A stretch of DNA of 64,000 nucleotides from Streptomyces sp. MST-110588 (GTDB lineage Bacteria; Actinomycetota; Actinomycetes; Streptomycetales; Streptomycetaceae), in NCBI RefSeq assembly GCF_022695595.1, contig NZ_CP074380.1, positions 5,586,001 to 5,650,000 of the forward strand, given 5' to 3'. How positions within the stretch are numbered: position 1 is the first letter of the stretch; every line of letters begins with the position of its first letter. The position numbers and the translations under genes were made by a program. The notes under the pieces were generated by a model. The model ran no database searches. It worked only from the letters and a program-made list of their open reading frames with translations, and was not told where the DNA came from. Of this stretch, positions 30,979-39,292 are shown in pieces.

Positions 30979-31341
30979 ATGAGCGAAGCCGCACCGCTGG
31001 ACCCGGAAGACCGGAAGATCATCACCCTCGCCCGCTCCGCGCGCGCCCGTAACGGCGTGCCCGAGGGCGCGGCCGTACGCGACGAGACCGGACGTACCTA
31101 CGTCGCCGGTACCGTCGCGCTGGACTCGCTGAAGCTCAGCGCCCTGCAGACCGCCGTCGCGATGGCCGTGGCCAGTGGTGCGCGGTCCCTGGAGGCGGCG
31201 GCCGTGGTGACCGGGGCCGAGGAGGTGTCCGGGGCGGACCGCGCGGCCGTGGGCGACCTCGGGGGCCCGGGGACGCCGGTCCTGCTGGCCGGTCCCGACG
31301 GGACGCTGCGTGCCACCGTCCGGGCGGGCGCGGACGCATAG
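30979..31341 (+). CDS. cytidine-deaminase-like protein lacking the zinc motif
   Basis: 120 aa. It aligns by eye with the small cytidine-deaminase-like proteins found just before era in Streptomyces. However, I see neither the (H/C)AE proton-donor motif nor PCxxC, and the protein contains no Cys at all. It is therefore unlikely to be an active zinc deaminase and its function is open. Preserved segments are DRKIITLARSARARNGVPEGAAVRD and GRTYVAGTVALDSLKLSALQTAVA. Confidence 0.75.
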   Translation: MSEAAPLDPEDRKIITLARSARARNGVPEGAAVRDETGRTYVAGTVALDSLKLSALQTAVAMAVASGARSLEAAAVVTGAEEVSGADRAAVGDLGGPGTPVLLAGPDGTLRATVRAGADA

Positions 31342-31429
31342 CGGTCCCCCAGGCGAGTCGCCCCGTGGGCGCCGGCCCTGGTCGGGTGATCCGGTGCTCA
31401 CGGGGCGTTCATGGTTCGCCGTGTCGCTT

Positions 31430-31542
31430 TGTCGCTGAAGCGACAGGCGCTACAGCGCGGCGGCTGTTGCCTCGGATGTGACATCGAGTGCTGTCACGTC
31501 GCCTGCCGCTGCATCGGCGGTCGCTATGTCGCTACAGCGACA
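31430..31542. repeat. paired palindromes in the gap between convergent genes
   Basis: TGTCGCT, two bases, AGCGACA occurs at 31430-31445 and again at 31527-31542. Between them lies a third inverted repeat, GTGACA (31478-31483) / TGTCAC (31492-31497). The region lies between the convergent cytidine-deaminase-like and secreted-protein genes. They may act as terminators or protein-binding sites. Confidence 0.7.
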
Positions 31543-31546
31543 CACG

Positions 31547-32395
31547 TCACCGTACGTCGACGAAGTCCTCCTTGCCGACGCCCACGAAGTGCTTGCCGTC
31601 GGGGTAGAAGAAGACCGGCAGCCAGGTGCCGTCCACGTCGGCCGTGAAGCTCTTGCGGAACGTGCCGTTGGCGCCGGTCCGCACCTCACCGCGCAGGTAC
31701 CACTTGCGGTCGCCCTTGGGGCGGAAGAGGATCTGCACCTTCTGCTTGCCGTACGCCTTCCAGCCGGCGGTCTTGTGCTGGAGGGTGCCGGTGACCGTGA
31801 GCTTGTGGCCCCTGCGGACCGGTTCGGGCCCGGCGTCGAAGCCGGAGATGCGGGTCTCGGTGCGCTGCTCCTTGAGGATCTTGCTCACCGAGCCGCGGAT
31901 CTTGGAGGTGCCCTGGTAGACCGCGGCGTAGAAGCCCTTGGCCGGCGCGTTGAAGCTCGTGGAGAAGTGGCCGCCGCGGACGGCGACCGTCTTGGCCCGG
32001 TACCAGTTGTTACGGCCGTTCGCCGACCAGGCGATGATCACCTTGGGCGCGCGGTCCTTGGTGCCGCGGAACTTCAGGTCGCCCTTGGCGGTCAGTACCG
32101 CGAACTTGTTCAGCGAGGTGTCGAAGCGGCTGATGGAGCTGGTGCCGGTGAAACGGGCGGCAGCCGCGGCCCGTACGGCGACGGGCCTGCCGGCCTCGGC
32201 GGCCTTGATCGCCTGGTCCGCCGAGGCGTTGCCGGCGAGCGGGTCGGCCGTGGCGGCGGCGGTCCGCTCGACGGCCGGCGCGGACACGGTGACCGCCGCC
32301 GGGCCGGACCCGGCCGCCTGCGCCGCGGTGGCGGGCACAGCCATGACGCCCAGTGCGACTGGGGTGCACAGGGCGAGGGAAAGGATGCGCTTCAA
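31547..32395 (-). CDS. secreted protein with two beta-rich modules, function unknown
   Basis: 282 aa. Sec signal peptide: MKRILS, hydrophobic core, then a cleavage site near ATAAQA (~26). The mature part has an Ala-rich stretch and then two similar ~95-residue modules (~85-175 and ~185-282), both with NxFxxLxxKGDLKFRG/VTGTLQHKT-type strands and a K-W/Y-Y core (NNWYRAKTV, RKWYLRGEV). They may be Ig-like sandwiches. Starts at TTG 32395 with GGGGGGA upstream. Divergent from era. No enzyme motif is visible. Confidence 0.8.
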   Translation of the reverse strand: MKRILSLALCTPVALGVMAVPATAAQAAGSGPAAVTVSAPAVERTAAATADPLAGNASADQAIKAAEAGRPVAVRAAAAARFTGTSSISRFDTSLNKFAVLTAKGDLKFRGTKDRAPKVIIAWSANGRNNWYRAKTVAVRGGHFSTSFNAPAKGFYAAVYQGTSKIRGSVSKILKEQRTETRISGFDAGPEPVRRGHKLTVTGTLQHKTAGWKAYGKQKVQILFRPKGDRKWYLRGEVRTGANGTFRKSFTADVDGTWLPVFFYPDGKHFVGVGKEDFVDVR

Positions 32396-32526
32396 GATCG
32401 TCCCCCCGGACGTGAATAAGGGGCGCGCGGAAAGCGCCGCGCGCCGATGTCCGCATCATATGGTGCGGCAGTGACAGAGATGACGTGAGTTGTTCCTGAG
32501 TGGTCGGTGTCGTCCCGGGGATCGGG

Positions 32527-32532
32527 GACAAT
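32527..32532 (+). promoter_or_regulatory. leaderless-type -10 of era
   Basis: GACAAT then seven bases and ATG 32540, the same arrangement as at hemW. Confidence 0.5.
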
Positions 32533-32539
32533 GGGCGCC

Positions 32540-33478
32540 ATGAGCGTTCGTACAGACTCCTCCGCCCCGCACCGCGCCGGCTTCGCGTGCTTCGTCGGCC
32601 GCCCGAACGCGGGCAAGTCCACCCTGACGAACGCTCTCGTCGGCACGAAGGTGGCCATCACCTCCAACCGCCCGCAGACCACCCGCCACACCGTGCGCGG
32701 CATCGTCCACCGCCCCGACGCCCAGCTCGTCCTGGTCGACACGCCGGGTCTGCACAAGCCCCGTACGCTGCTCGGTGAGCGCCTCAACGACGTCGTACGG
32801 ACCACCTGGTCCGAGGTCGACGTCATCGGCTTCTGCCTGCCCGCCGACCAGAAGCTCGGCCCCGGCGACCGCTTCATCGCCACCGAACTGGCCGGCATCA
32901 AGAAGACCCCCAAGGTCGCCGTCGTCACCAAGACCGACCTGGTCGACTCCAAGACGCTGGCCGCCCAGCTCATCGCCGTGGACCAGCTCGGCAAGGACCT
33001 GGGCATCGAATGGGCCCAGATCGTCCCGGTCTCGGCCGTCGGCGACCGCCAGGTCTCGCTCCTGGCCGATCTGCTCGTGCCGCTGCTGCCCGAGAGCCCG
33101 CCGCTGTACCCGGAGGGCGACCTCACCGACGAGCCCGAGCAGGTCATGGTCGCCGAGCTGATCCGTGAGGCCGCGCTCGAAGGCGTACGGGACGAGCTGC
33201 CGCACTCCATCGCCGTGGTCGTCGAGGAGATGCTGCCGCGCGAGGACCGCCCGGCCGACAAGCCGCTGCTGGACATCCACGCCAACGTCTACATCGAGCG
33301 CCCCAGCCAGAAGGGCATCATCATCGGCCCCAAGGGCAAGCGCCTGAAGGACGTCGGAATGAAGTCCCGCAAGCAGATCGAGGCGCTGCTCGGCACGCCG
33401 GTCTTCCTGGACCTGCACGTCAAGGTCGCCAAGGACTGGCAGCGCGACCCCAAGCAGCTCCGCAAGCTGGGGTTCTAG
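32540..33478 (+). CDS. era: GTPase Era
   Basis: 312-aa essential GTPase for 30S assembly that binds the 16S rRNA 3' end. G1 GRPNAGKS (20-27), G2 in SNRPQTTRHTVRG, G3 DTPG, G4 TKTD and the C-terminal KH domain with IIIGPKGKRLKDVG are all present. ATG 32540 is supported by the adjacent -10 box; an in-frame upstream ATG at 32507 is less likely. Together with rsmE, ybeY and phoH it makes this part of the window rich in ribosome-maturation genes. Confidence 0.97.
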   Translation: MSVRTDSSAPHRAGFACFVGRPNAGKSTLTNALVGTKVAITSNRPQTTRHTVRGIVHRPDAQLVLVDTPGLHKPRTLLGERLNDVVRTTWSEVDVIGFCLPADQKLGPGDRFIATELAGIKKTPKVAVVTKTDLVDSKTLAAQLIAVDQLGKDLGIEWAQIVPVSAVGDRQVSLLADLLVPLLPESPPLYPEGDLTDEPEQVMVAELIREAALEGVRDELPHSIAVVVEEMLPREDRPADKPLLDIHANVYIERPSQKGIIIGPKGKRLKDVGMKSRKQIEALLGTPVFLDLHVKVAKDWQRDPKQLRKLGF

Positions 33479-33499
33479 GAAGCTCCTGAGCTGTCTCCG

Positions 33500-33900
33500 C
33501 CTGTGATCAGCCGGCTTGCCGAAGGCTGCCGGCTGCTGGTCCAGATGGCCGCTGCGCGCGGACGGGGTCCGGCGAGGCAGCTCTCGCGGAGTGCTGCGAG
33601 GTGGCTCCCGGGCGTCTTGCCGTAGCGCATGGCGATGCGCCTCCAGTCCTTCACCCTCCAGTCCTTCATCCTGTTGATGGCCCGCTCTGCCGTGGCGTGA
33701 TCACGGGAGAGACATGGTGCGATCACGGGAGGGACCGCATCGCGTATGACAGGCGACAGGCGACAGGCCGACTGCCCCGGCCGCCTTTCTTCCTGCGGCT
33801 GGCGGCCCGGTCCTTCTTCCGCGCAATGACCGCCTGGTCCAGCAGGGCCAGAAGGGCGCCCGCGACATGCCATCGCCATCTTCGGCCTTGGTCCCGGCGA
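33500..33900 (-). pseudogene. decayed IS5-like transposase remnant
   Basis: No intact gene. In shifting minus-strand frames one can read ALLDQAVIARKKDRAASRRK, then CRLSYAM, then HATAERAINRMKDW and RRIAMRYGKTPGSHLAALR. These resemble the DDE C-terminus of IS5-type transposases (ExKDQxxNRxRK..., ERxINRLKxxRxxATRYDK). Several frameshifts and small duplications have broken it: KDWRVKDWR at the protein level, and GCGATCACGGGAG / GTGATCACGGGAG around 33700-33735. This explains the ~530-bp gap between era and the HTH gene. Confidence 0.65.
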
Positions 33901-33957
33901 AGTCGGCCCTCTTGGTGAAACGTACGGAGAGGTGGTGGTCCGGTCCGCATCCGAGAG

Positions 33958-33997
33958 TTGCAAGGACCCCTTGCAAACGCCCTTTGCAACTTATAGC
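33958..33997 (+). promoter_or_regulatory. three TTGCAA repeats and -10 before the HTH regulator gene
   Basis: TTGCAA, itself a palindrome, occurs at 33958, 33971 and 33984, exactly 13 bp apart. TATAGC (33992-33997) is a likely -10, eight bases before ATG 34006. The last repeats overlap the core promoter, so they may be an operator for autoregulation, or one may serve as the -35. Confidence 0.6.
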
Positions 33998-34005
33998 CTT
34001 CCGGC

Positions 34006-34569
34006 ATGGCCGACCAACCGCCCGCTCAAGAGATCACCGATGTCGAGGCGCTGCGCGCTTTCGCGCACCCGATGCGGCAGAAGATCGAGCAGTGCCTGCG
34101 CCGAGGGCCGGCCAACTCCGCCGCACTGGCACGCGAGTTGGGTGAAAGCACGGGGCTGGTCAGCTACCACCTGCGGCAGTTGGCCAAGCACGGCTTCGTC
34201 GAGGAGGTCCCGGAGCTGGCGAAGGGGCGGGAGCGGTGGTGGCGGACGGTGCCGGGGGACCGGCGGATCCCGCCGTACAGCCGGCAGCCGCCGCAGTTGC
34301 GCGAGGCACTGACCGAGATGCACCGGCTCAGCCTGGCCGAACTGATCGACTCCGCCCGGCGGTTCGAGGAGGCGCGCGACACCCTTGGGCCCTGGGCCGA
34401 CGCGGCGCTCTTTTCGCGCGCCACGCTGCGGGTCGAGCCCGCCCGGCTCCGTGCGTTCTTCGAGGAATACATCGAACTCCTGCACCGGTACTCGGCCCCG
34501 GAGTCGGAGGACGCGCCCGAGGCGCGGCCCGTACTCATCCGACTGCTCGCCATTCCCGACACCGACTGA
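34006..34569 (+). CDS. ArsR-like winged-helix transcriptional regulator (HTH_20 type)
   Basis: 187 aa. The winged helix (~13-90) contains LRAFAHPMRQKIEQCLRRGPANSAALARELGESTGLVSYHLRQLAKHGFVEE, typical of ArsR/HTH_20 regulators, but without a Cys metal site. The helical C-terminal half is unassigned. Preceded by the TTGCAA repeats and followed 38 bp later by a membrane-bound hydrolase gene it probably controls. Confidence 0.88.
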   Translation: MADQPPAQEITDVEALRAFAHPMRQKIEQCLRRGPANSAALARELGESTGLVSYHLRQLAKHGFVEEVPELAKGRERWWRTVPGDRRIPPYSRQPPQLREALTEMHRLSLAELIDSARRFEEARDTLGPWADAALFSRATLRVEPARLRAFFEEYIELLHRYSAPESEDAPEARPVLIRLLAIPDTD

Positions 34570-34607
34570 CCGTGCGGTCCGACCGACAACGAAGGGGAAC
34601 GCACGCC

Positions 34608-36032
34608 GTGCTGCTCTCGGCTACGTCCGCATCACTGATACGCGCCACAGTGGCTGTTCTGTCCGGGTTGCTGACCGGCGCCCTCCTCCTGCTGACCGCG
34701 CCGATGGCGCACGCCGAGGGGGACGGGCTGGTTCGCCAGGAGGTCACCTTCCGGGGCGGCCGGGGACTCGTCCTGCACGGCACCGTCCTGAGCAACAACG
34801 GACCGCCCGGCGCGAAACCCGGCATCGTACTCGTCGGCGGCTCAGGCTCCGGTCCCCGGGAGGAGTACCGGCAGGAGGCCGAGGCGTTCGCCCGGGCCGG
34901 GATCACCACGCTCGTCTACGACAAGCGGACCATCGGCTACTCCCTGCTCCACCGGGACTTCGGCCTGCTGGCCGACGACGCGGTTGCCGGGGTACGGCTG
35001 TTGCAGTCCAGGAGCGGGGTGAACCCACGTCAGGTCGGGCTGTGGGGGTTCAGCGAGGGCGGCTGGGTGGCGCCGCTGGCCGCAGCGCGCTCCACCGACG
35101 TCGCGTTCGTCGTCACCATCGGCGGCTCCGGCTACGACCCGCTGCGTACGCAGACCTGGAACCTCGCCACGCATCTGCGCCACCAAGGGGTGGGCGCACC
35201 GTTCCGTCGCACCGTGGCCGGCCCCGCCGCCCAGTTCGTGGCCTCCACCGGCCGGTTCCCCGCGGCCGGCTACGACCCCTTGCCGGCGCTGGAGCGGCTC
35301 CACCGGACGCCGGTGCTGGCGCTGTGGGGCGATCACGACACGCAGGTGCCGCCGCAGGAGAGCGCACAGGTCTTCCGCGAGGCCCTGGCCCGTGCGGGCA
35401 ACCGGCACGCCGTCATCGGCTTCGTCGCCGGCGGTGCGCACAACGGGCACCGCACCTCGGACGGGTTCGACCGGATCGGCGGCCCGCCCTTCCACGGCAA
35501 GAAGCTGGGGGAGCTGGCCCCAGGCTATGCGCAGACCATGACCTCATGGGTACGGGCGGTGGCCGCCGGCCACCCACCGGCGTCGAGCGCCGCCGCCGCC
35601 CCCGGGCAGGCCCTTGCCACCACCCCCGTACCGGGCCACACCTGGTATGCCTGGCTCGCCCCCGCGCTGCTGCTCCTGGGCTTCGCCGCCTATCCGGTGA
35701 GTGCCCTCCTGCGCCGGGGCCCCGTCCTGCGCCCGGTGCGGTGGCTGGCCGGGCTCGGCCTGCTGGCGGTCGTGGCGACGGTGGCCTGCTCGATCGCCGT
35801 CTTCGTGGCGGGAGACGGTGTGGCGGCGCCCGTTGTGTGGGGCCGTCCGGCTCTGTGGCTGGTGGCGCAGGGGCTTGCCGTCGCCGTGCTGGTGTCCGCC
35901 TGTCTCTCGGCAGTCGCACTCCGGCGCCGACCGCTGACCTGGAACCGGGCGGCCTGGCTGCGCCTGGCCCCGGTCGGGCTGGCCGCGGTCGGGTTCCTTC
36001 CGTGGGCGGTGTGGTGGGGTCTCGCCGCGTGA
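34608..36032 (+). CDS. alpha/beta hydrolase with C-terminal membrane segments
   Basis: 474 aa. N-terminal hydrophobic helix/signal (~10-36, ending PMAHA). The alpha/beta-hydrolase domain (~45-330) has nucleophile S149 in GFSEGG, an acid in GDHD (D242 or D244) and H278 in GGAHNGH. About four membrane helices follow (~365-470). The catalytic domain is probably outside the membrane. Related to YbbA/BAAT-like acyl hydrolases; substrate unknown. GTG 34608 has AAGGGGAA upstream. Likely in an operon with the HTH gene. Confidence 0.85.
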   Translation: MLLSATSASLIRATVAVLSGLLTGALLLLTAPMAHAEGDGLVRQEVTFRGGRGLVLHGTVLSNNGPPGAKPGIVLVGGSGSGPREEYRQEAEAFARAGITTLVYDKRTIGYSLLHRDFGLLADDAVAGVRLLQSRSGVNPRQVGLWGFSEGGWVAPLAAARSTDVAFVVTIGGSGYDPLRTQTWNLATHLRHQGVGAPFRRTVAGPAAQFVASTGRFPAAGYDPLPALERLHRTPVLALWGDHDTQVPPQESAQVFREALARAGNRHAVIGFVAGGAHNGHRTSDGFDRIGGPPFHGKKLGELAPGYAQTMTSWVRAVAAGHPPASSAAAAPGQALATTPVPGHTWYAWLAPALLLLGFAAYPVSALLRRGPVLRPVRWLAGLGLLAVVATVACSIAVFVAGDGVAAPVVWGRPALWLVAQGLAVAVLVSACLSAVALRRRPLTWNRAAWLRLAPVGLAAVGFLPWAVWWGLAA

Positions 36033-36139
36033 GGACCATCGTCCTGCTGCGGCTGACTCCAGCAGCCCGCTGAATCGTTGATTGCGGCTGAAGACAGCCC
36101 CTTGGGGCTTGACGGTACCCGGTCACCGCCGCGCGCGGG

Positions 36140-37399
36140 TTACGCCACCGAGCGGATCCGCCGCACCAGCAGCGCCCCCGCCAGCCCCACTCCCGCCGCG
36201 ACCAGGTAGAGCACCGGATAGCCGCCCAGGTACGTCACGACCGGGGCGGCCAGCGCCGGGGCGGCCACCTGGGGCAGCGAGTTGGCGATGTTGATGACGC
36301 CGAGGTCCCTGCCCCGGTGGGCGGCGGCCGGCAGTACGTCCGTCATCAGCGCGAAGTCCACGGACGTGAAGACGCCGAAGCCGATGCCCAGCAGTGCCGC
36401 CGCGACCAGGGCCCCGGCCCAGGTCTGCCATACGGCGAGCAGCGCGGTGGCCACCGCCATGATCACCCCCGCCGCCAGCACGAACGGCTTGCGGCGGCCG
36501 GTGCGGTCCGACCAGATCCCGCCGATCACGACGGTGGTGAGCAGCATGACGCCGTTGACGGCGGTGAGCACCAGCACGCCGTCCTGCGGACGCGGCCGGT
36601 GCAGCGCGTCGCGCAGGTAATACAGCAGGTACAGCAGGGCGATCGCGTTGCCGAGGTTGACCAGGAAGCGGGTCAGCCAGGCCCATCCGAGGTCGGGGTG
36701 GCGGCGCGGGCTGATCCAGAACCCGGCGAGGAAGGACCGCCAGGCGAACGGCGGCCGGTCACCGCGTCCGGTCTTCAGGTCGCGGTGCAGCACGACGTAC
36801 GGAAGCGAGCCCAGCACCGTGAAGACGGCACAGGCCGCGTAGCCCGCCGCGATGCCGCCGGCCGCCGACGCCAGGCCCGTACCGGCGGCCACGCCCAGGA
36901 ACTGCGCCGCGCCCAGCCAGCCGCCGACCGCGCCGCGCTGGAGGTGCGGCACGCGGTCGGGAACGGCCGCGGTGATCGCGGCGAACGCGGCGTTCAGGCA
37001 CAGTTGCACCAGGCACCAGCAAGCCGCCATGGCCAGGACGCCACGGGCGGCGGCCAGCAGGCACAGCGCCGCGCCGCCGCCCAGGACACCGGCCGCGATC
37101 CACGGCGTACGGCGCCCCCAGCGCGACGCCGTACGGTCCGACAGCGCGCCGAAGAGCGGGTTGGCGAGGAGGGAGACCACGGCGCCCAGCCCGGTGACCC
37201 AGGCCAGCACCGACTCCTTGGAGACGCCGGGCGGCGCCAGCTCGGCGGCCTGGAGCGCCAGCAGGATCTGGAGCGGCCCGTACCAGCCGGCCCATATGGC
37301 CCCGTTCGCCAGACAGAGCGAGGCGATCCAGCCGCGGCCGGCCCGCTCGGCCGGCTCGGTGAGGGCCCCGGGCGTCTCCGCGGCCCCCGCGGTGGTCAC
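36140..37399 (-). CDS. MFS transporter (GPH/SLC45-like sugar permease)
   Basis: 419 aa, ~12 membrane helices. Sugar-porter-like motifs are ANPLFGALSDRTASRWGRRTPW (motif A) and IGGIWSDRTGRRKPF in the second half. The GTG start overlaps the stop of the GH1 beta-glucosidase gene (GTGA), so the two are translationally coupled and the permease probably imports the enzyme's beta-glucoside. Confidence 0.9.
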   Translation of the reverse strand: MTTAGAAETPGALTEPAERAGRGWIASLCLANGAIWAGWYGPLQILLALQAAELAPPGVSKESVLAWVTGLGAVVSLLANPLFGALSDRTASRWGRRTPWIAAGVLGGGAALCLLAAARGVLAMAACWCLVQLCLNAAFAAITAAVPDRVPHLQRGAVGGWLGAAQFLGVAAGTGLASAAGGIAAGYAACAVFTVLGSLPYVVLHRDLKTGRGDRPPFAWRSFLAGFWISPRRHPDLGWAWLTRFLVNLGNAIALLYLLYYLRDALHRPRPQDGVLVLTAVNGVMLLTTVVIGGIWSDRTGRRKPFVLAAGVIMAVATALLAVWQTWAGALVAAALLGIGFGVFTSVDFALMTDVLPAAAHRGRDLGVINIANSLPQVAAPALAAPVVTYLGGYPVLYLVAAGVGLAGALLVRRIRSVA

Positions 37400-38781
37400 C
37401 GCTGGGCCCGCAGTACGTCCCGCAGCCAGTGGTACGAAGCCTTCGGCGTCCGCGCCAGCGTCCCGTAGTCGACGTGCACCAGCCCGAACCGCCGGGCGTA
37501 GCCCTCGGCCCACTCGAAGTTGTCCAGCAGCGACCAGACGAAATAGCCGCGTACGTCCACCCCGGCGCCGATCGCCTCGTGCAGGGCCCGCAGGTGCGCG
37601 TCCAGGAAGTCGATCCGCTCCTGGTCCTGGATGCCGTCGTACGCGCAGCCGTTCTCGGTGATGACCAGCGGCGGCAGGCCGGCGCCGTACCGGTCGCGAA
37701 AGCCGGTGAGCAGCTCGGTCAGTGCCGCCGGGACCACCGGCCAGCCGAAGTCCGTGCGCGGATATCCCTCGATCTCCCGGGGGGCGAACGGCAGGCCCGG
37801 CGGCAGTTCGATTCCCGCGAAGCCGGCCGGCCCGTCCGCCTGCGGGTCCGGCGCGCCGACCATCGTCGGCTGGTAGTAGTTGATCCCGTACCAGTCCAGG
37901 GGCTCGCTGATCACCTTCAGGTCCTCGGCGACCGCCGCCGGGTCCGGGAGCAGCGCCGCGAGGTCCTCCGGGTAGCGGCCGAGCAGCAGCGGATCTGCGA
38001 AGAATCGATTCAGCAGCAGATCGTAGAGATCCGCGGCCCTCCGGTCGGCCTCGGAGTCCGACGCGGCCCACGTCGGCCCGTGCGAATTGGCGATACCGAT
38101 CTCACGCGCCCCGCCCGCCCGCAGTGCCTGTACGGCCAGCCCGTGCCCCAGCAACTGGTGGTGCGCCGCCGCCAGCGCCTCGAACCCCAGCCGCTTCCCG
38201 GGCGCGTGCTGCCCCAGCCCGTACCCCAGCAGCGTCAGTTCCGCGGGCTCGTTGAGCGTGATCCACCGCTTCACCCGGTCCCCGATCCGGTCCGCCACCA
38301 CCTCCGCGTACGCCGCGAAGCGCCGGGCGGTCTCCCGTACGAGCCAGCCGCCCGCCTCCTCGACCCGCGCCGGGGTGTCCCAGTGGAAGAGCGTCGGCAC
38401 GGGCCGTACGCCCGCCGCGCACAACTCGTCCACCAGCCGGTCGTAGAAATCCAGCCCCGCCGTGTTGACCCGCGGACCACCGTCCGGCATCACCCGCGGC
38501 CAGGCGACGGAGAATCGATACGCCCCGACGCCCAGCTCCTTGATCAGCGCCACGTCCTGCCGGTAGCGGTGATAGTGACCGGTCGCCACCCGGGCGTCCG
38601 ACCCGTCCTTGACCCGCCCCTCCTCCTCCACGAACACGTCCCATGAGGACCGCCCCCGCCCGTCCTCCTCCACCGCCCCCTCGATCTGGAACGCGGAGGT
38701 CGACACCCCCCACAGGAACCCTTGGGGAAAACGCGGCAACGGACGCGAGGAGGACCCGGACGACACGAACGAGGAGTTCAT
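37396..38781 (-). CDS. GH1 family beta-glucosidase
   Basis: 461 aa, retaining glycoside hydrolase family 1. FPQGFLWGVSTSAFQIEGA is the N-terminal signature. Acid/base E178 is in WITLNEPA and nucleophile E376 in VITENG; WSLLDNFEWAEGY is the aglycone-site segment. No signal peptide, so it should act in the cytoplasm on imported beta-glucosides. ATG 38781 is chosen as nearest the conserved start; an in-frame ATG at 38817 exists and neither has a good ribosome-binding site. Confidence 0.93.
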   Translation of the reverse strand: MNSSFVSSGSSSRPLPRFPQGFLWGVSTSAFQIEGAVEEDGRGRSSWDVFVEEEGRVKDGSDARVATGHYHRYRQDVALIKELGVGAYRFSVAWPRVMPDGGPRVNTAGLDFYDRLVDELCAAGVRPVPTLFHWDTPARVEEAGGWLVRETARRFAAYAEVVADRIGDRVKRWITLNEPAELTLLGYGLGQHAPGKRLGFEALAAAHHQLLGHGLAVQALRAGGAREIGIANSHGPTWAASDSEADRRAADLYDLLLNRFFADPLLLGRYPEDLAALLPDPAAVAEDLKVISEPLDWYGINYYQPTMVGAPDPQADGPAGFAGIELPPGLPFAPREIEGYPRTDFGWPVVPAALTELLTGFRDRYGAGLPPLVITENGCAYDGIQDQERIDFLDAHLRALHEAIGAGVDVRGYFVWSLLDNFEWAEGYARRFGLVHVDYGTLARTPKASYHWLRDVLRAQR

Positions 38782-38836
38782 GCGCCGGATCCTGGGACCG
38801 CCACGTACCGGTGTCAAGAGACGTGCGGCGTGGTGC

Positions 38837-38945
38837 TGTTGCCGCGCGTCTCAGGTTCCATGTCTCTCAGGTCTCTTGTCTATCAGGTCCCTTTTGTCGC
38901 AGTCGCTTCTGGCGAAGACTCTTTTGCCTCAGGTTCCTTCTTTCA
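38837..38945. repeat. short degenerate tandem repeats between GH1 and emfourin genes
   Basis: CAGGT occurs at 38852, 38868, 38884 and 38930; the first three are 16 bp apart with similar flanks. Overlapping this, three 15-bp units read CTGAGGCAAAAG-like on the minus strand. The DNA is lower in GC than its surroundings. It partly overlaps the end of the emfourin gene. Confidence 0.55.
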
Positions 38946-39195
38946 GTACGCGGGTGATCAGCTTGCGCTGTTCGTCGGTGAGGCGGGGGTCGGAGCAGTA
39001 GACGGTGCGGCCGTCGATGGTGAGCTGGTAGCTGAAGCCGTCGGGTACGCCTATGGGCGGGGTGCCCCGGCCGGCGGCCAGCGCCTGCTCGGCCAGGGCG
39101 TTCCACTCCTGGGCGTCGGGGCGCCCCGAGGTGTCCACCTCGGCATAGCGCTCGATGCCGGCGAAGCCGCCCGTGCGTCGAACCTGGATTCGCAT
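38929..39195 (-). CDS. emfourin-type protealysin inhibitor
   Basis: 88-aa small protein of the emfourin family, which inhibits M4 (protealysin-like) peptidases. It starts MRIQVRRTGGFAGIERYAEV, the family signature, and ends with the YQLTIDGRTVYCSDPRLTDEQRKLI segment. ATG 39195 has AGGAAG six bases upstream. Directly downstream of the M4 peptidase gene on the same strand, which is the classical protealysin operon. A hairpin sits between the two genes and may set their expression ratio. Confidence 0.88.
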   Translation of the reverse strand: MRIQVRRTGGFAGIERYAEVDTSGRPDAQEWNALAEQALAAGRGTPPIGVPDGFSYQLTIDGRTVYCSDPRLTDEQRKLITRVLKEGT

Positions 39196-39207
39196 AAGAG
39201 GCTTCCT

Positions 39208-39233
39208 ACCCCGGGAAGGCGGGGTTACGTAAC
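39208..39233. promoter_or_regulatory. hairpin and palindrome between protease and inhibitor genes
   Basis: ACCCCG (39208-39213) pairs with CGGGGT (39220-39225), and GTTACGTAAC (39224-39233) is a perfect palindrome. Either an mRNA structure or an internal regulatory site for the inhibitor. Confidence 0.4.
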
Positions 39234-39292
39234 CGGAGGGCGGTGGATCGGTGCGCCCGGCCCGGTCCACCGGTCCGGTCCGCCTGTCCGGT

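Noticed and set aside
29857..31401. Upstream extension of the DHA2 transporter frame opposite the XRE gene
   Set aside because: No transporter features before 29856, and the opposite strand holds a clear regulator.
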